Source: Dioscorea cayenensis subsp. rotundata (taxonomy: Eukaryota > Streptophyta > Magnoliopsida > Dioscoreales > Dioscoreaceae). Taken from it: a DNA stretch of 64,000 bases. The position numbers and the translations under genes are program-made. The notes under the pieces were generated by a model. That model was not told where the DNA came from. It saw nothing but the letters and a program-made list of their open reading frames with translations, and did not search any database. Below, one piece after another: positions 11,527 to 23,702 of this stretch (positions are counted from its first letter, which is position 1; each line of letters begins with the position of its first letter). The DNA is taken from positions 2,046,001 through 2,110,000 of the forward strand of contig NC_052479.1 of assembly GCF_009730915.1 (NCBI RefSeq). Direction: 5' to 3'.

Positions 11527-14165
11527 CTCCAAGCTCTGAGATCTCGGAGCTCAGCTCGCCGTCGCCGGAGACATCGGAGAGTTGAAATCGAAACCCTAGA
11601 TCCGATCTTCCTGTTTTTGGTTCTCAAAAGGCAGTGTTTTTATGAACAAAGCGGGCTTCTTCCCAAATTTTGTTTTCGTAATAGAGTTTTTCACAAAACC
11701 CCTTGGAAAGTTCTAAATATGCACAGAAAGAGACATTTATACATATATGCCCCTGAAAACCCCAAAAATTATACACATAAGCTTGTAAAGTTACATGATG
11801 AGCGAGAAAATATTATTAAATTATTTTAAAAAAAAATTTGCCCTTGCTTAAATAAAAAAATTATATAAATAATCTTTTTGTAATTATATGAAATTATGTT
11901 ATAATTTTTTAAAATCAAAATGTACAAAAAAAAAATTAATCATATAACCTTAGTTATGTATGAAATGATAATTATCAATTAATAAAAATTGGTGTAAGTG
12001 GCAGAGGTATAGGTGGCTTAAACAAACAACTGTTGGAAGAGATCTATCTTTTATAAGCTCCCAAGTTCAAATGTTGAAGGATTAGATAATATATATTATT
12101 ATGAAATATTTTTTATGTCTAGTCCTGGTTTTTCTAAGATTTTCTATTTGTATCTATTCTATTTTTTAAAATGTTTTTTTATTTAGAGAACTTTCATTTT
12201 TTAAGCGATGTATAAATGTCTTTTATTTTTTAAGTGTTATATAAATGTGGTTTATGAATATTTAAAAGTATACCTATAAAAACATAAAAATTACCTCACT
12301 CCAGTCATTAAATATTAAAAGTTAGAATGTAATTTTAAATAATCTTGCAAAAAAAAAAAAACACTTCTTGAAAATTATTTGGGAATAAAAAACATTATTA
12401 CATTTCCTTTTCCAATAATTGAAAGCAAGCATAATTTTTCTTCTTTTCTTTTGCCATTCTTTTCATGTCACCTTATCATGTCCCACATAGCACTATTAAG
12501 TGATGACTAAACTTTGTGAGCACATAAAAGCCAACTTCATTGCCATTGAAAACATGTTTGGTTGTTGTTGAAATTATTATGTATGTATATGTAAATGTCA
12601 TTTGTCATGTTGAAGTCCATTGCTTGACATCCACTAACAAGGCAAAGAGATAATGCATCCACATCCATGGCCAAATATTCACACTAAAATCCAACCATCT
12701 TCCCAAAGTATCACTCTATTGCCTTCCCCACTTAACATAAAGACATCTTCTTTTTTAAATCTCACATATCATTGTGATTCATATTTCCAATATCCATTAC
12801 CTAATCCCATTAAAAAAAAATTTTTTTTTTAATAAAAATATCTCTTTCCAAAACATCAAAGAATTTTTTTTTAAAAGAAAAACAAATGTTCACACACTTA
12901 TGTAATCTAATGTTGCCAAACACAAGATTTAACTGGAGTCAATAATAAAATAAAAAATTATCATAATAATTAAAAATTAATAATAAATATAAATACACAT
13001 ATAATTAAATTTAATATTTAAATTATATAATCATAAATAGATATATACCAATCAAAATAAAATAGTCAAAAATACATATCAATTAAATAATTGGTTTAAT
13101 AAAACAAATTAAAAAATTGATTTTTGACCTCTTAAACTCTAATGATTTTATTCGATTCCTATCTTGATCAATCAGGTCATATGATATTGACCTAGTTTTA
13201 CTGAGATCGGTTTAAAATGTAATATCCGAATTAACTCTATGACCAGTTCTTTGTTTTTCTAATGAAATCAATCAGGATGGTATGGATCTATATCAGTAAT
13301 GCATTCGATATATTAAAAATAGTACGACATCGAATCACATAATTGTGTGTAGCCCACAAGTAGCTTTAGCAAAGTCCTACTATAAAGATGCATGCATATA
13401 CCTCCTTAATTAAAGTCAAAATCACAACTTGCTTTATTTTTGGACAAAAAGGCACTCATATGTTTACTTGTTTATTAATTTATTTTTATCTTTCATCTAT
13501 TTGTGATCTTCTTCTGTATATTTAAAAGATTGATGCCGAAGTCCCATTATAAGTTATTATTTATAATTTTCCATATTGCTAAGCTCCTCAAGTTATGTAT
13601 CTAGTTGGGATTATAGACCATGTCATTGCTGCTAATTAGAAGGGTTCTTTTTTCAGGCATACCCTCACAATTATGGGTAATTGCCAATATATTACTGTTG
13701 AAATTATATATATATAAGGGATTTTTTTTTTTTTCAAACATACACGGTTTATTAATTCAGCTACTTAGGAGTCAAAATTCACAAGGGACGATAAAAGTCA
13801 TGTTAGGTGTATGGCCAGTAGATTATATAATAAATTTTTTTTACTATACAAACATCGAGAGAAAGAATACGATATCTCCCATAGGGCCACAGGGGCCCCA
13901 CAATTCTTCCATACAAAGAATTAAATCATGCGCCTTGCCCACCACTGCATTATGTAATTATCGTTAGGCTACTAGTGGCTTAACTTAAATTATATTTATT
14001 TACATCCTTCTCTGCCCATAATTAATTGTAAGTTTTTATAAAGTATATAAACAAGTTTTTTTTTTCAGATATAAAAGCAAATTTGAGTTTTACATGGGTA
14101 TATTGGCAAATACATACTTTTTTTAGATGTATATAAATAGTTTATTCTAAAAAAAACTATAGTCC
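11527..14165. other. Intergenic region 5' of the transporter; no gene seen
   Basis: The first 100 bp (to about 11630) are GC-richer and probably hold the transporter's 5' leader and promoter. The remainder is AT-rich with homopolymer runs. Short open frames (11617, 13620) have no recognisable features. Confidence 0.6.
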
Positions 14166-14167
14166 AT

Positions 14168-14345
14168 ATACTTAGGCCTCCGGTGACACACCGGCTGTCC
14201 ACCGGTGGTCTGCCCGACTTTCCACGGCCGGCCACCAGTCCACCAACAGTCCGATGGCCTACCGGTTAGCCTCTGACGACCAGTCACCGGTGGTTACGCC
14301 GATCTCTGGTGACCGACCACCAGTCCATCGGCGGTCTGGTAGTCG
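14168..14345. repeat. GC-rich island of degenerate CACCGGTGG-type repeats
   Basis: About 175 bp of strongly GC-rich sequence sits in AT-rich surroundings. CACCGGTGG or near variants recur (near 14200 and 14286), with related CCACCAGTCCA and GACCAGTCACCGG pieces. The plus strand is open through this stretch in one frame but has no start codon or family features. Confidence 0.6.
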
Positions 14346-14498
14346 ATCCCCCAATCTCTATATTTTTTTTTATTTTGTTAACCAAATATTCATTCTGTAA
14401 GAATAAAATATGTCATAATTTCTGTAATAATCACTTACACTTCTTATATAATAAAATTATGCCACATTTTTTTATTTTGCAAGCCAAACAGACACTTA

Positions 14499-15510
14499 GG
14501 GGGTGTTTGGTTGGCATACTTGGAATGGGAATGAGCCATCAATGAGTCCAACCCTTTGTTTGGTTGTACATGCATGGGAGTAAGAGAGGCATGGGGAAGG
14601 AGTAAAATCATGTGTCATTGGTAATCACAATCCCCTCAAATTTGAGAGGATTCTTCATTCCTTTATGATGCCTTGGAGATAAAATGACACTTTTGCCCTT
14701 GCATTGAAACCATGTATCCTATTTTACCATTTTTTTAATTTAATTTTTTTTACATTCATTTTTTAACATTCAATTATTAATGTTAAAGTATAAATTTTTT
14801 TTTAAAAAAAATGAAAGTTTATAATTAGCAATTTAAGTTTTATAAAAAGCTCCTTAATTTTGATATATGATTAACACGATAATTAATAAATAATTAATGA
14901 TCCCAATGAGCTATTAAAATTAAATATTTATTTATAATATTGAAATCATTTTAATATTTTAATATTTTTTAAAATAGTTGTCACTTAAAAAATTAATTAT
15001 TATATATATAATTATATTTATTTACATAAGCGTATAAAAGTTAAAAGTTATTTTATCATTTTATAATATTTATTTTATCTAATGAGTTATTAAAATTAAA
15101 TATCCATTTGTAATAATAAAGTAAATTTAATATTTTAAAAAATAGTTATCACATACAAATCATAATTAAATAATAATTAATAAAAATTTAATCATAATTC
15201 TAACAAATATTTAAAATAACAATTGTTTCAAATAATAAAGAAATAAATAAATAAATTTAATTATAAATAACAATTGATTCAAATATTTTTTTTTACTTTA
15301 ATATGTTATATATATTGTTATTTATTTCTATCAAGGTTATAAAGGTCATTTTACCATATTTTCTTCTTTTACTTTTCCCATTCCCAATGAACTACCCTCT
15401 TATACCTTACCAACCAAACACATCCTTCATTCCCAATCTCTCTCCACTCCTCCTCATTTTCATTACTCCTTCACTCCTTTCCATTCCCAATCCGGGAACC
15501 AAACGGCCCC
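14499..15510. mobile_element. Tourist/PIF-Harbinger-like non-autonomous element with TTA target duplication
   Basis: The left end GGGGGTGTTTGGTT pairs with the right end AACCAAACGGCCCC as imperfect terminal inverted repeats. The element is flanked on both sides by TTA (14496-14498 and 15511-15513), the signature target duplication of PIF/Harbinger elements. The subterminal regions (GGAATGGGAATGAG on the left and ATTCCCAATCTCTC on the right) are also complementary. The 1012-bp interior is AT-rich without a transposase. Confidence 0.8.
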
Positions 15511-15513
15511 TTA

Positions 15514-16750
15514 ATCTTTTGATTATAATATTGCAGAAGTTCAAAGATACCCTTTCATAAAAAAATAATAATAATAAAGACAAAATAAAAGGCCACCAAT
15601 CCTTGAATATTATATTTTTATTGGTCCATAACATAAGATAACACGGCCATTTGACAATTTAATGATTTATTGTATAATTTCTAATAATATTAGAGTTTAA
15701 AGAAGGAAGAGAGTTTCAATGGAGAAAAAAAAATTATTTAATTAAAGAGAAAGCATTTATAGAAATATTTGATTAATTAATTTCAGCCAAAGTTCAAAAT
15801 AAATAAACAAATAACTAAATTAAAAGAAAAAAATTCTACATACAGCCAATAAAAACAAATAGTTGCTAATACACCCTCATAAAAATTATATTTATTTATA
15901 CATCTATAAATGTTTTCATTTGTTTTTATATGTTTATAATTGAAAATCAGCTTACATATTTTATCAAAATATAATTTTTTTATATTTTAAATTTTTAAAA
16001 TAAATGAAGGGAATAAAGTGAAGAATTTTTTTTTGCCAATGAGGTATATTAGTAAATATTATTTTTTTATAAAGACATATAGATCTTTTTTCATGTTTAC
16101 TGGAAATATTAATTAAAACACCAAATTAAATTTTTTGTATTTTCTTTTTTATTCGATAAATTGTAGTTTATCTATTTTTATAAAAAATAAAATTATAAAA
16201 AAAAAATTAATTGAGAGGAGTTTTGTCTTCAAGTCATGGAAAGATGGGTAGCATGATACTTTTATAAAAGGTTCATACTTATGTAGGCATGCTTATGCAT
16301 TGTGGACTATATGAATTATTTCCTAATTTATGGGATCTAACGTGTCATATATTATATAAAAATATAAATTGAATAAATAAGTAGCTAATTTAACATATCC
16401 CAACTCTCAAGTGTCATTATTTTAATTTTAAATCACAATTTAGGATCTTGAAGTTTTAATTGGCGTAGCATATGCTCCATGTTCCATTGGAATATTATTT
16501 TTTAGTATTATTATAGTTACTTTAAATCAGACTTCACATACGCATTCAATTTTCAATATAAATTTTGAAATTATATGTTGGGATTAAAAAATTATTAATA
16601 CATAATTAATGATTTTTAAAAAATTTATTAAATACATAAATTGAAAATATGATTTTTAAATAAGAAAATACATATCTCCTAATTTCAGTCAATTATTAAT
16701 GATGGTTGCTTGAATATATATATATATATATATATCTTCTGTGTACCTAT
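15514..16750. other. AT-rich intergenic DNA, nothing recognised
   Basis: Poly-A/T runs and short AT microsatellites (for example 16715-16734). No coding potential or complete element seen. Confidence 0.6.
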
Positions 16751-16754
16751 GAAC

Positions 16755-17290
16755 ATTGCTATCAATCGTGATTATAAATAGTAATACAGTAAAAAATGAA
16801 ATGTACAGTAGTTTGATCTAAACCTTTCAATCAATTTATGCACAATATTTGAACAAATCTGAACCGTCCAACTCAATATTTCATATACCAACATCAAACA
16901 TTTTAAAAACAAAACCTAAACTAATCAACTCAACTAACCCATAATTAGGTCTCACTATAGCACCTTGATGGCCACTGTGCGTAACTGCGGACGTTCATAG
17001 GAACGTCCGCATATGATGTTATATATAGAGAGAGAAAGAGAGAGAGAGTCTTGAGTTGAACATAGTGTAGATTAGAGGGTATAGTGAGTGTTGCTTAGGT
17101 TTTAGTTTGAGTTGATTAGTTGTTGTTTTGTTTATAAATAGTTCTGTATGTGTAGTAAAAATAGGGTTGAACGGTTAAAATTTGTTAAGATACTGTGCTG
17201 AGTAATAATTGAACTGTTCATATCAAAATTCCATACATCCCACTTTTTACTATGCTATTATTCATCGACTTATACTGAGTTCTCAAACGA
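16755..17290. repeat. Long imperfect inverted repeat (foldback element)
   Basis: The left arm (about 16770-16970) and right arm (about 17070-17285) are reverse complements over most of their length: CTAATCAACTCAAC on the left matches GAGTTGATTAG on the right, and CTGAACCGTCCAAC matches GTTGAACGGTT. Between them lies a perfect 11-bp stem with a 4-nt loop (TGCGGACGTTC / GAACGTCCGCA, about 16986-17012). Probably a miniature inverted-repeat transposon; termini and target duplication not resolved. Confidence 0.55.
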
Positions 17291-17591
17291 GTGGATTGGT
17301 TTTTTTTGGGTTGTTTATAATTTTGTGGGTTTTATTTTTCATTATGTAACTAACTATTCATCCACTGCTCAGCACGGATGTTATCACATACATTCGTAGA
17401 TGCATGGCCCATATATATATATATATATATGACTTTTATATTAAATTTTAAATTTACGTGACTTTCATTATTTAAATTTAAAACACACTAAACACAATGG
17501 TATCAAAAGTCTCTGATTATGGGAGAAATATTACAATCAAATCCCCATATTACTGATAGACTGTTGGTGTTCATGTGCACACGGCATTGAT

Positions 17592-17622
<31 letters not shown>

Positions 17623-17800
17623 TTATTGTATTTGTCAAAAAAAATTCAGCAACAAAAAAAACATATTTTTTAAAATAATAAATGGATTAAGAATAAAATT
17701 CAAACATAAATTTCTAAAAACTAAAAAAAAAAAAACGAGAAAGTGATGGTGATTAAAAGTCAGTAATAACATTTGAAAATAAGAAAGTTGAAAAGTCAAC
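17291..17800. other. AT-rich spacer with (AT)n microsatellites
   Basis: (AT)n runs at about 17411-17430 and 17595-17616. Nothing else recognised. Confidence 0.5.
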
Positions 17801-17819
17801 AATCAGGGTGGAGATCATA

Positions 17820-18130
17820 TCCCGAGGCAACAGAGGCCACGTCTAAATCATTCCCCCACCAAACCGGTCCCTTTAGTCAACGACACGCACTGCGCACTGG
17901 GTCCCACACCTCCGTAGTCAAATCAATCAGGACCATTGGATGCTAATCCTCCCTTCCACCCCCAAACAAATACCAGCCGTACGATTCAGCACGTGCGGAG
18001 AGTGGTGAAAATATCTAGCGATCTCGCCAGATCCGACGGCTGTGGACGTCCGAGTTGAGCACGAGCTCTCCGAAGTCACGTGCGTCACGTGCGCACCGAC
18101 TCGTTTCCCTTCAGGTGGAGAAACGTTTGT
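17820..18130 (+). promoter_or_regulatory. GC-richer promoter-like region with three G-boxes
   Basis: Contains CACGTG at 17990-17995, 18077-18082 and 18086-18091, plus TTAGTCAACG and GTAGTCAAA W-box-like sequences (17875-17925). It lies about 650-800 bp upstream of the TATA box of the kinase gene and stands out from AT-rich flanks. G-boxes are the core of bZIP/bHLH sites. That it regulates the kinase is inference. Confidence 0.45.
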
Positions 18131-18774
18131 TTTACCAAATGTGACGTGGAACTATTTTAATTTAATTTAATTTAATTTTTTATATTTTAACCCTTAATAT
18201 TTTGATAATCACATGAATTTTCAACTTAATAACGTTTTAATTTTTTAATTACGAGTTTTGTTTAAATGTCGCATCATTTGCTAGAATAAAAAGGGACATC
18301 TAAAGAAAATTCTAAATAATTTTGTCATAACATATTTCGAGTCAGTCAACATTCAATAAATGTTTTTTGAATTTTTTTAAATTTAATTATATAAAAATAG
18401 TATTTTCAAATTTATGACAAATATATGATTTTTTTTTCTCAAATAATTATCATTCACTAAATTTAAAACACATATATAAAAATCCAAATGAAGCAATTAA
18501 TAAAAGTACAATAATCATAAATGCAAATATTTTGATCTTTCTCTATTTATCAATTACAAAGCTATATATTAAAAAAAAAAAAAAGCAGTTTCCTTTTTAC
18601 ACAAGATGGTTAACTGTAAGATAATAAATGATTTATGTAGGGGTATATATACAAAACCACATTCTATTTTTTTTTTTAAGAAAAAAGTTAATTTAATTAT
18701 TGGATAAAAAAAGGGGTAAAATGAGCTTAGCAAAGTTACCATTTTTATTTATTTATTTATTTTATTCTCAATGG

Positions 18775-18783
18775 TATATAAAA
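18775..18783 (+). promoter_or_regulatory. TATA box of the kinase gene
   Basis: TATATAAAA is followed by a GC-rich then GA-rich leader (about 18790-18900). A long 5' leader of roughly 480 nt precedes the ATG at 19285; it contains upstream ATGs (for example 18806), so it may hold short upstream reading frames or a leader intron. Confidence 0.5.
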
Positions 18784-19284
18784 CTCTGCCGCCGCGCAAG
18801 AACCGATGCGCGGATATCTTCGGGGAGACGGGTCTTGCTTTCTCGGGAGCAGAGAGGGAACAGGGGAGAGAGAGAGGACAACGAAGACCGAGGATTGGAT
18901 TAGGGCTAGGTTTAGGGTTCGGTTCTGGAAGGGGGAGGTGCAGCGAAGGAGCGTAGCTGGGGGACTGTGGGAAGAATCATTGAGAGGTTGTGTATATTTA
19001 TTAGCTCAATATTTTAATCAGGAGCTCTGGTTTTGTTTGAGTGTTTTGGTGATTTGATGTGGGATTGGTGGAAGTGGGATCAAAATTTGGTTTTTGATTG
19101 TCAATGAAATAGTTTTGTTGTTGTTTGGGGTTGTGATGGTTGAGGTTGATCTTTCTCTCTGTTTTTTTAGTTGTTTTGGTTTGGTGAATCGATTGGTGGA
19201 ATAGTTTTTGGGTGTGTTTTTTGAGGGATTTATGAGGTTGTTGAGGTAAAAGGAGGAACTTTTTTTTGGATAATTTGTTGCAAT

Positions 19285-20235
19285 ATGAGTTGTGGTGATG
19301 AGCATAAGGAGGGTAGGAAGGAGGGAGAAGAGAACAAGAGGCTTGGGGCTAGCAAAGTGGCAGATGACTCTGTTGAGGAAGGGAGGCAATCCTTTGGATT
19401 TAATGGCACTAATTCTGTTCCAGTGCTTGAGCTTGATGAGAAGCTGCTGATCAATCCCAGGTTGCTTTATATTGGATCCAAGATTGGAGAAGGAGCTCAT
19501 GGGAAAGTTTATGAAGGAAAGTAAGTGTGAAATCTCTGATAAGTTTAGTGATTCTGTCCACTTGATGTGCTTTGCTCTGCTGATATTTAAAGTTAATTTC
19601 TTGCAGTGATTTGTTGTTTTTGCACCTAATCTGATTCATTTTTCCAACTTATTGTTCGGACTTTTTGCTTGAAATCACACTTGGAATTTCACCTGCGTCA
19701 ATTATGTGCAAAGCTCTAAACTCTGGTCCTGCTTGATAAAAATTTGTTTCTAGTTACTGAAAGATTTGAGTTTCTTTACTTGGGATGGAAGGCTTCCCCA
19801 TATTTATCTTCTTTTTCCAATTATATCTGTGCTATCTCCTTTCTTTTTGTCTATTTTATAAGCCTGACATCGCTTGCATAGAAGTCACCTTCTTCATCAC
19901 TCAGAGTGGTTTTTGTTTCAGTTAAGATTGAGGGTTTTTCTTTGAACTTTGTTATGAAGTGAGTTTTGTTTTTCATTCATTTACTAAACCGATCTTTTGC
20001 CAGGTATGGTGAGCAAATTGTAGCAATAAAAGTTCTCAATGGTGGAAATACTCCTGAAGAAAAAGCTACTCTTGAAAGTCGGTTTATTCGAGAAGTGAAT
20101 ATGATGTCCAGAGTGAGACATGAGAACCTTGTCAAGGTGTGTTCTAGCAGGGTGCTTTGTGTTATTGATTATTATGATATATAGGTGAAATATTCTAGCC
20201 AATATTTTGTTAACATGTCACATTCCTACTTATGT

Positions 20236-20267
<32 letters not shown>

Positions 20268-22397
20268 GGTGCACTTTTCTATCCAATATCCTGTTAATAT
20301 TTTGCATTCTTGTTCATGTCTTTTAGAAACTGATGTCTGATTTTTTATTTTATTTTTTTTGTTTTAGCATTTAGTTTGACTGTGCATTACTAATTACATG
20401 TTTTTCTCACAGTTTATTGGAGCTTGCAAGGATCCATATATGGTAATTGCTACAGAGCTACTACCTGGAATGTCATTAAAAAAGTATTTGAGTAGCATTC
20501 GTCCGAGACAACTTGATCTCCATATAGCAATTGGTTATGCTCTTGACATTGCTCGTGCAATGGACTTCTTGCATGCTAATGGGATAATACATAGAGACTT
20601 GAAACCTGGTATACATTCTTATACATGTCTTTTTCTCATACCATTGTATTAACTCATTCACATGTTCTATTATTTATGCGTTAGTTTTTAAAGAGTTCGG
20701 TGGTAGGATATTATTAATGAAATAGAAGAAGAAAATAGAAGGCCAACGTGTCCACGCAATAAAGGGATTGAATGCTCACAAAATATGGTGACTGTTTATG
20801 AATTGATTTGGTTGTCCTTCTTCAGACAAGTGCTGCTACACACATTATTCATTGTACTAATGCATGATTTCTGATGCATGGCTTTTGATTGGTTTTTAAT
20901 TGTTGTTAGCTCATATAATACTTCAACTACGCAGACAATTTGTTACTCACGGCAAACCAGAAAAATGTGAAGCTTGTTGACTTTGGGCTTGCAAGAGAAG
21001 AAACTGTGACTGAGATGATGACAGCTGAAACAGGGACGTACCGATGGATGGCTCCTGAGGTTGTGCAGCCTTAACTCCTGTCTCCTGCTTTGATTGAAAC
21101 ATCTATTTATCCTTCATTGTACTTGAAAAATTAATTGTTTGGTGGTCTATTATTACAGTATTATAGTCATGAAACTATGATGAAGTGTGATATTAGCTGA
21201 ACAGGAAATATCATGGCTACTCTGGGATGCTAGGGAACCTTTTTGGGCAATATTTAAACTTGATAATTTTTCCAATTTAAAGAATGTTTTTTTAAAAGAA
21301 GGCTAAGAATTTTCTTATATCTGAGCACTGGATAAGAAAGCTTATTTGCTGGCCAGAGGACCTATCTTCTGACAAATGTGAGGCTTTAAAAATGGTATTT
21401 GAAAGACATGAAATTATCTAACGTAGTTTAGCATAAGCATGGTGTTTTCATATGCATTTTATATAAATTGCTGCTGCCATACCTCTCTGCTCTTTTAAAG
21501 ACATTATGTGAACTTTTATTGCCAAGCAACTCACTTACTGTCATTAAATATTGAAATTTCTTCTTTCTGTATGAAGTTTGATTCAGCTAATAATTTGATC
21601 TGAAGGAACATATTCTTTATCATAAAATATTTTTTTGACCTTGCAGTTATACAGTACAGTAACACTCCGTCGTGGTGAAAAGAAGCATTACACCAACAAG
21701 GTTGATGTGTACAGTTTCGGTATTGTCCTCTGGGAATTGTTAACCAACCGTATGCCATTTGAGGGCATGTCCAATTTGCAGGCTGCTTATGCTGCAGCTT
21801 TTAAGGTGAGAAAAACTACCTTTTATATTCCTTGTGCTATGATTGTTAGCTGTTGTAACTAAACGATGATATTTCACTTTTTGATTGCAATTGACATGTT
21901 GTTCGAAGCCGAGGCAGTTTAGTTTCATTTTAGAACTAAAACACTTGAGATCAGTCTGGCTGTTTTAGAATATTAAGATGTTCGAGAAGATTACGACAAT
22001 ATCTACTAATTATGTTTGCTTATTCTTAAAATCAGAGTATATGAGTCTAAAGAATTGCAATCTTCAAAATTCTGAATTACTGATTTAACTGTTTGTTGTA
22101 TGTCAAAAGCAAGTGAGACCAGTTCTCCCCGAGGACACACCGCAGGAGCTCATGTTCATTATACAGTCATGCTGGGTTGAGGATCCGAACATGAGGCCGA
22201 GCTTCAGTCAGATCATACGAATGCTCAACTCATTCCTCTTCACACTCCCATCTCCTTCACCAGAACCCGAAGCTGCTCCCTCCGTGCCAAGCAATAGAGC
22301 TGCCATCACGACTACCTCGTCGCCACGAAACGGTCGTAAGCTTTCTTTCCTTCGGCAGCTCTTTGCAGCAAAGAGGTCAGGCAACAATAAAACATGA
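19285..22397 (+). CDS. Raf-like (TKL, ATN1-type) serine/threonine protein kinase
   Basis: Six exons: 19285-19520, 20004-20136, 20413-20608, 20935-21059, 21647-21805 and 22110-22397. Junctions are GT..AG and the frame is continuous, giving 378 aa. The ATG is the first in frame after a stop at 19222. Kinase landmarks are the Gly-rich loop [11 protein letters not shown] (68-78), the VAIK lysine (K88), a helix-C Glu (E109), the catalytic HRDLKPDN (183-190), DFG (204-206) and GTYRWMAPE (222-230), the last typical of plant Raf-like kinases. The C-lobe has [14 protein letters not shown] and [16 protein letters not shown]. The Ser/Pro-rich tail ends in a basic segment. All catalytic residues are present, so an active enzyme is expected. 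The whole chain matches the ATN1-type subgroup (Raf group C), whose roles are mostly uncharacterised. The short N-terminal extension is charged and lacks known domains, so it is cytosolic by inference. Confidence 0.93.
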
Positions 22398-23030
22398 TCA
22401 GAAAAGTTATGTATGCTTCCCCATGTAAAATGAGAAGCCTTTTATAGATCACAACATTATGAAAGCAAGCAGAAAATGTTAGTTAAAATAGTTGATGCTG
22501 TTTTAGTTACTGCCTGCTTCTATAGAGTTCTTTAACCAGGAAAACATTTCCAATTGTGTGTATATATGTATAACCCATCTAAAGTTGTACTAATCAAACT
22601 AAATTAGATGAAAATTTTCAGGCATCAGTTCTTGTGAGAAAGTGGAGGAATTACAGCTTGTTAATTGTGTTTATTTGAATTATAGCTGCTAAAAAATGGT
22701 GGACTTCATGAATTAATAAAATGTTGTTGGGCAGATTAAAATGAATGATTCTATTTGTGTAGTTTTTAGAGATTAAAATGAATATTTATATTTTTAAAAT
22801 TAAAATTAATATTTTTGTGTAATTTAATTACTAAAGTGAATGCTGACGTTTGGATAGTAATTTCAGTGAACAAATTATTGTCACTGCAACCAGAGATTGG
22901 ACATTCATTCGAGTGTGTTGTTTTAGGGTCATATTGTAAATTTTAGATTTTACAGGGGTGTACTAGCAAAAAAGGAAAATTATTTGTACACCCCCAATAT
23001 ATATGAGTTTTTCTTTTTTTAAAAAACATA
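22398..23030. other. Kinase 3' untranslated region and AT-rich spacer
   Basis: The 3' end probably extends to about 22740. Nothing else is recognised before the SINE-like element. Confidence 0.5.
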
Positions 23031-23035
23031 TAAGG

Positions 23036-23279
23036 AACTTTGGCCTAGCCCAATGGTAACTACTCATGGTTGTAAGTGAGAGGTCTCGAGTTCGAACCTC
23101 TCAGCTTACAATTCATATTTAGGGTCCCATGTGGGAGTTCTGTGTGAGGATTACCTCTCGTTCTCCCCCCAAGGTTGCATGGTGGGAGGATTATTCTCAG
23201 GAGGTCATTTAAGCCACCGTAACTGGTGCACCTCCGTACCCGCTTGTCCTTTACTTTGTCGCTTGTCAACTTTGTCAAA

Positions 23280-23281
<2 letters not shown>
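23036..23281 (+). mobile_element. tRNA-derived SINE-like retroposon
   Basis: An RNA polymerase III box A match (TAGCCCAATGGT, 23046-23057) and box B match (GTTCGAACCTC, 23090-23100) are spaced as in a tRNA promoter. About 180 bp of non-tRNA body follows, then an A-rich tail that merges into an (AT)n run (23282-23310). Not a tRNA gene, because the cloverleaf 3' half is absent. The family is not assigned and no clear target duplication was found. Confidence 0.65.
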
Positions 23282-23313
<32 letters not shown>

Positions 23314-23702
23314 TCATGTAGTCTATATGTTTATGTGGACGTTATTGAATCAACATCCAATGGTACCACATCTCCCCATCTTAACTTAGGATTCTTTTTC
23401 TTTCTAAATCTTAACCTTATCGGTCATTTTCACCATTCTTCTTTTATTAATTTTTATTATCTGCAGGTGTTTATGAAAAGTTCGTAAATGATATAAGCTA
23501 TATATATATTATTTATTTATTTTAACAGTTAAAAATCAACTATTATTCATGATTGAATGCAAAGCGAGTAACTTTTACAAAAGCCCTTGAAAAAAAAAAA
23601 AATTTGTTAGCATATTGCAATTATGTGACTTTGTGAGGGCAAAATTGCAAAGAGTTCGGTAAAACGAAAAAAACCTCCAACGAATCCCGCCATGAAACCC
23701 TT

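Noticed and set aside
19018..19500. 160-codon open frame on minus opposite the kinase leader and first exon
   Set aside because: Antisense shadow of the GT-rich leader and exon 1; Asn/Thr/Ser-rich with no domain features.
23046..23100. Possible tRNA gene (box A and box B)
   Set aside because: No acceptor-stem pairing and no cloverleaf 3' half; followed by a SINE-type body and tail.
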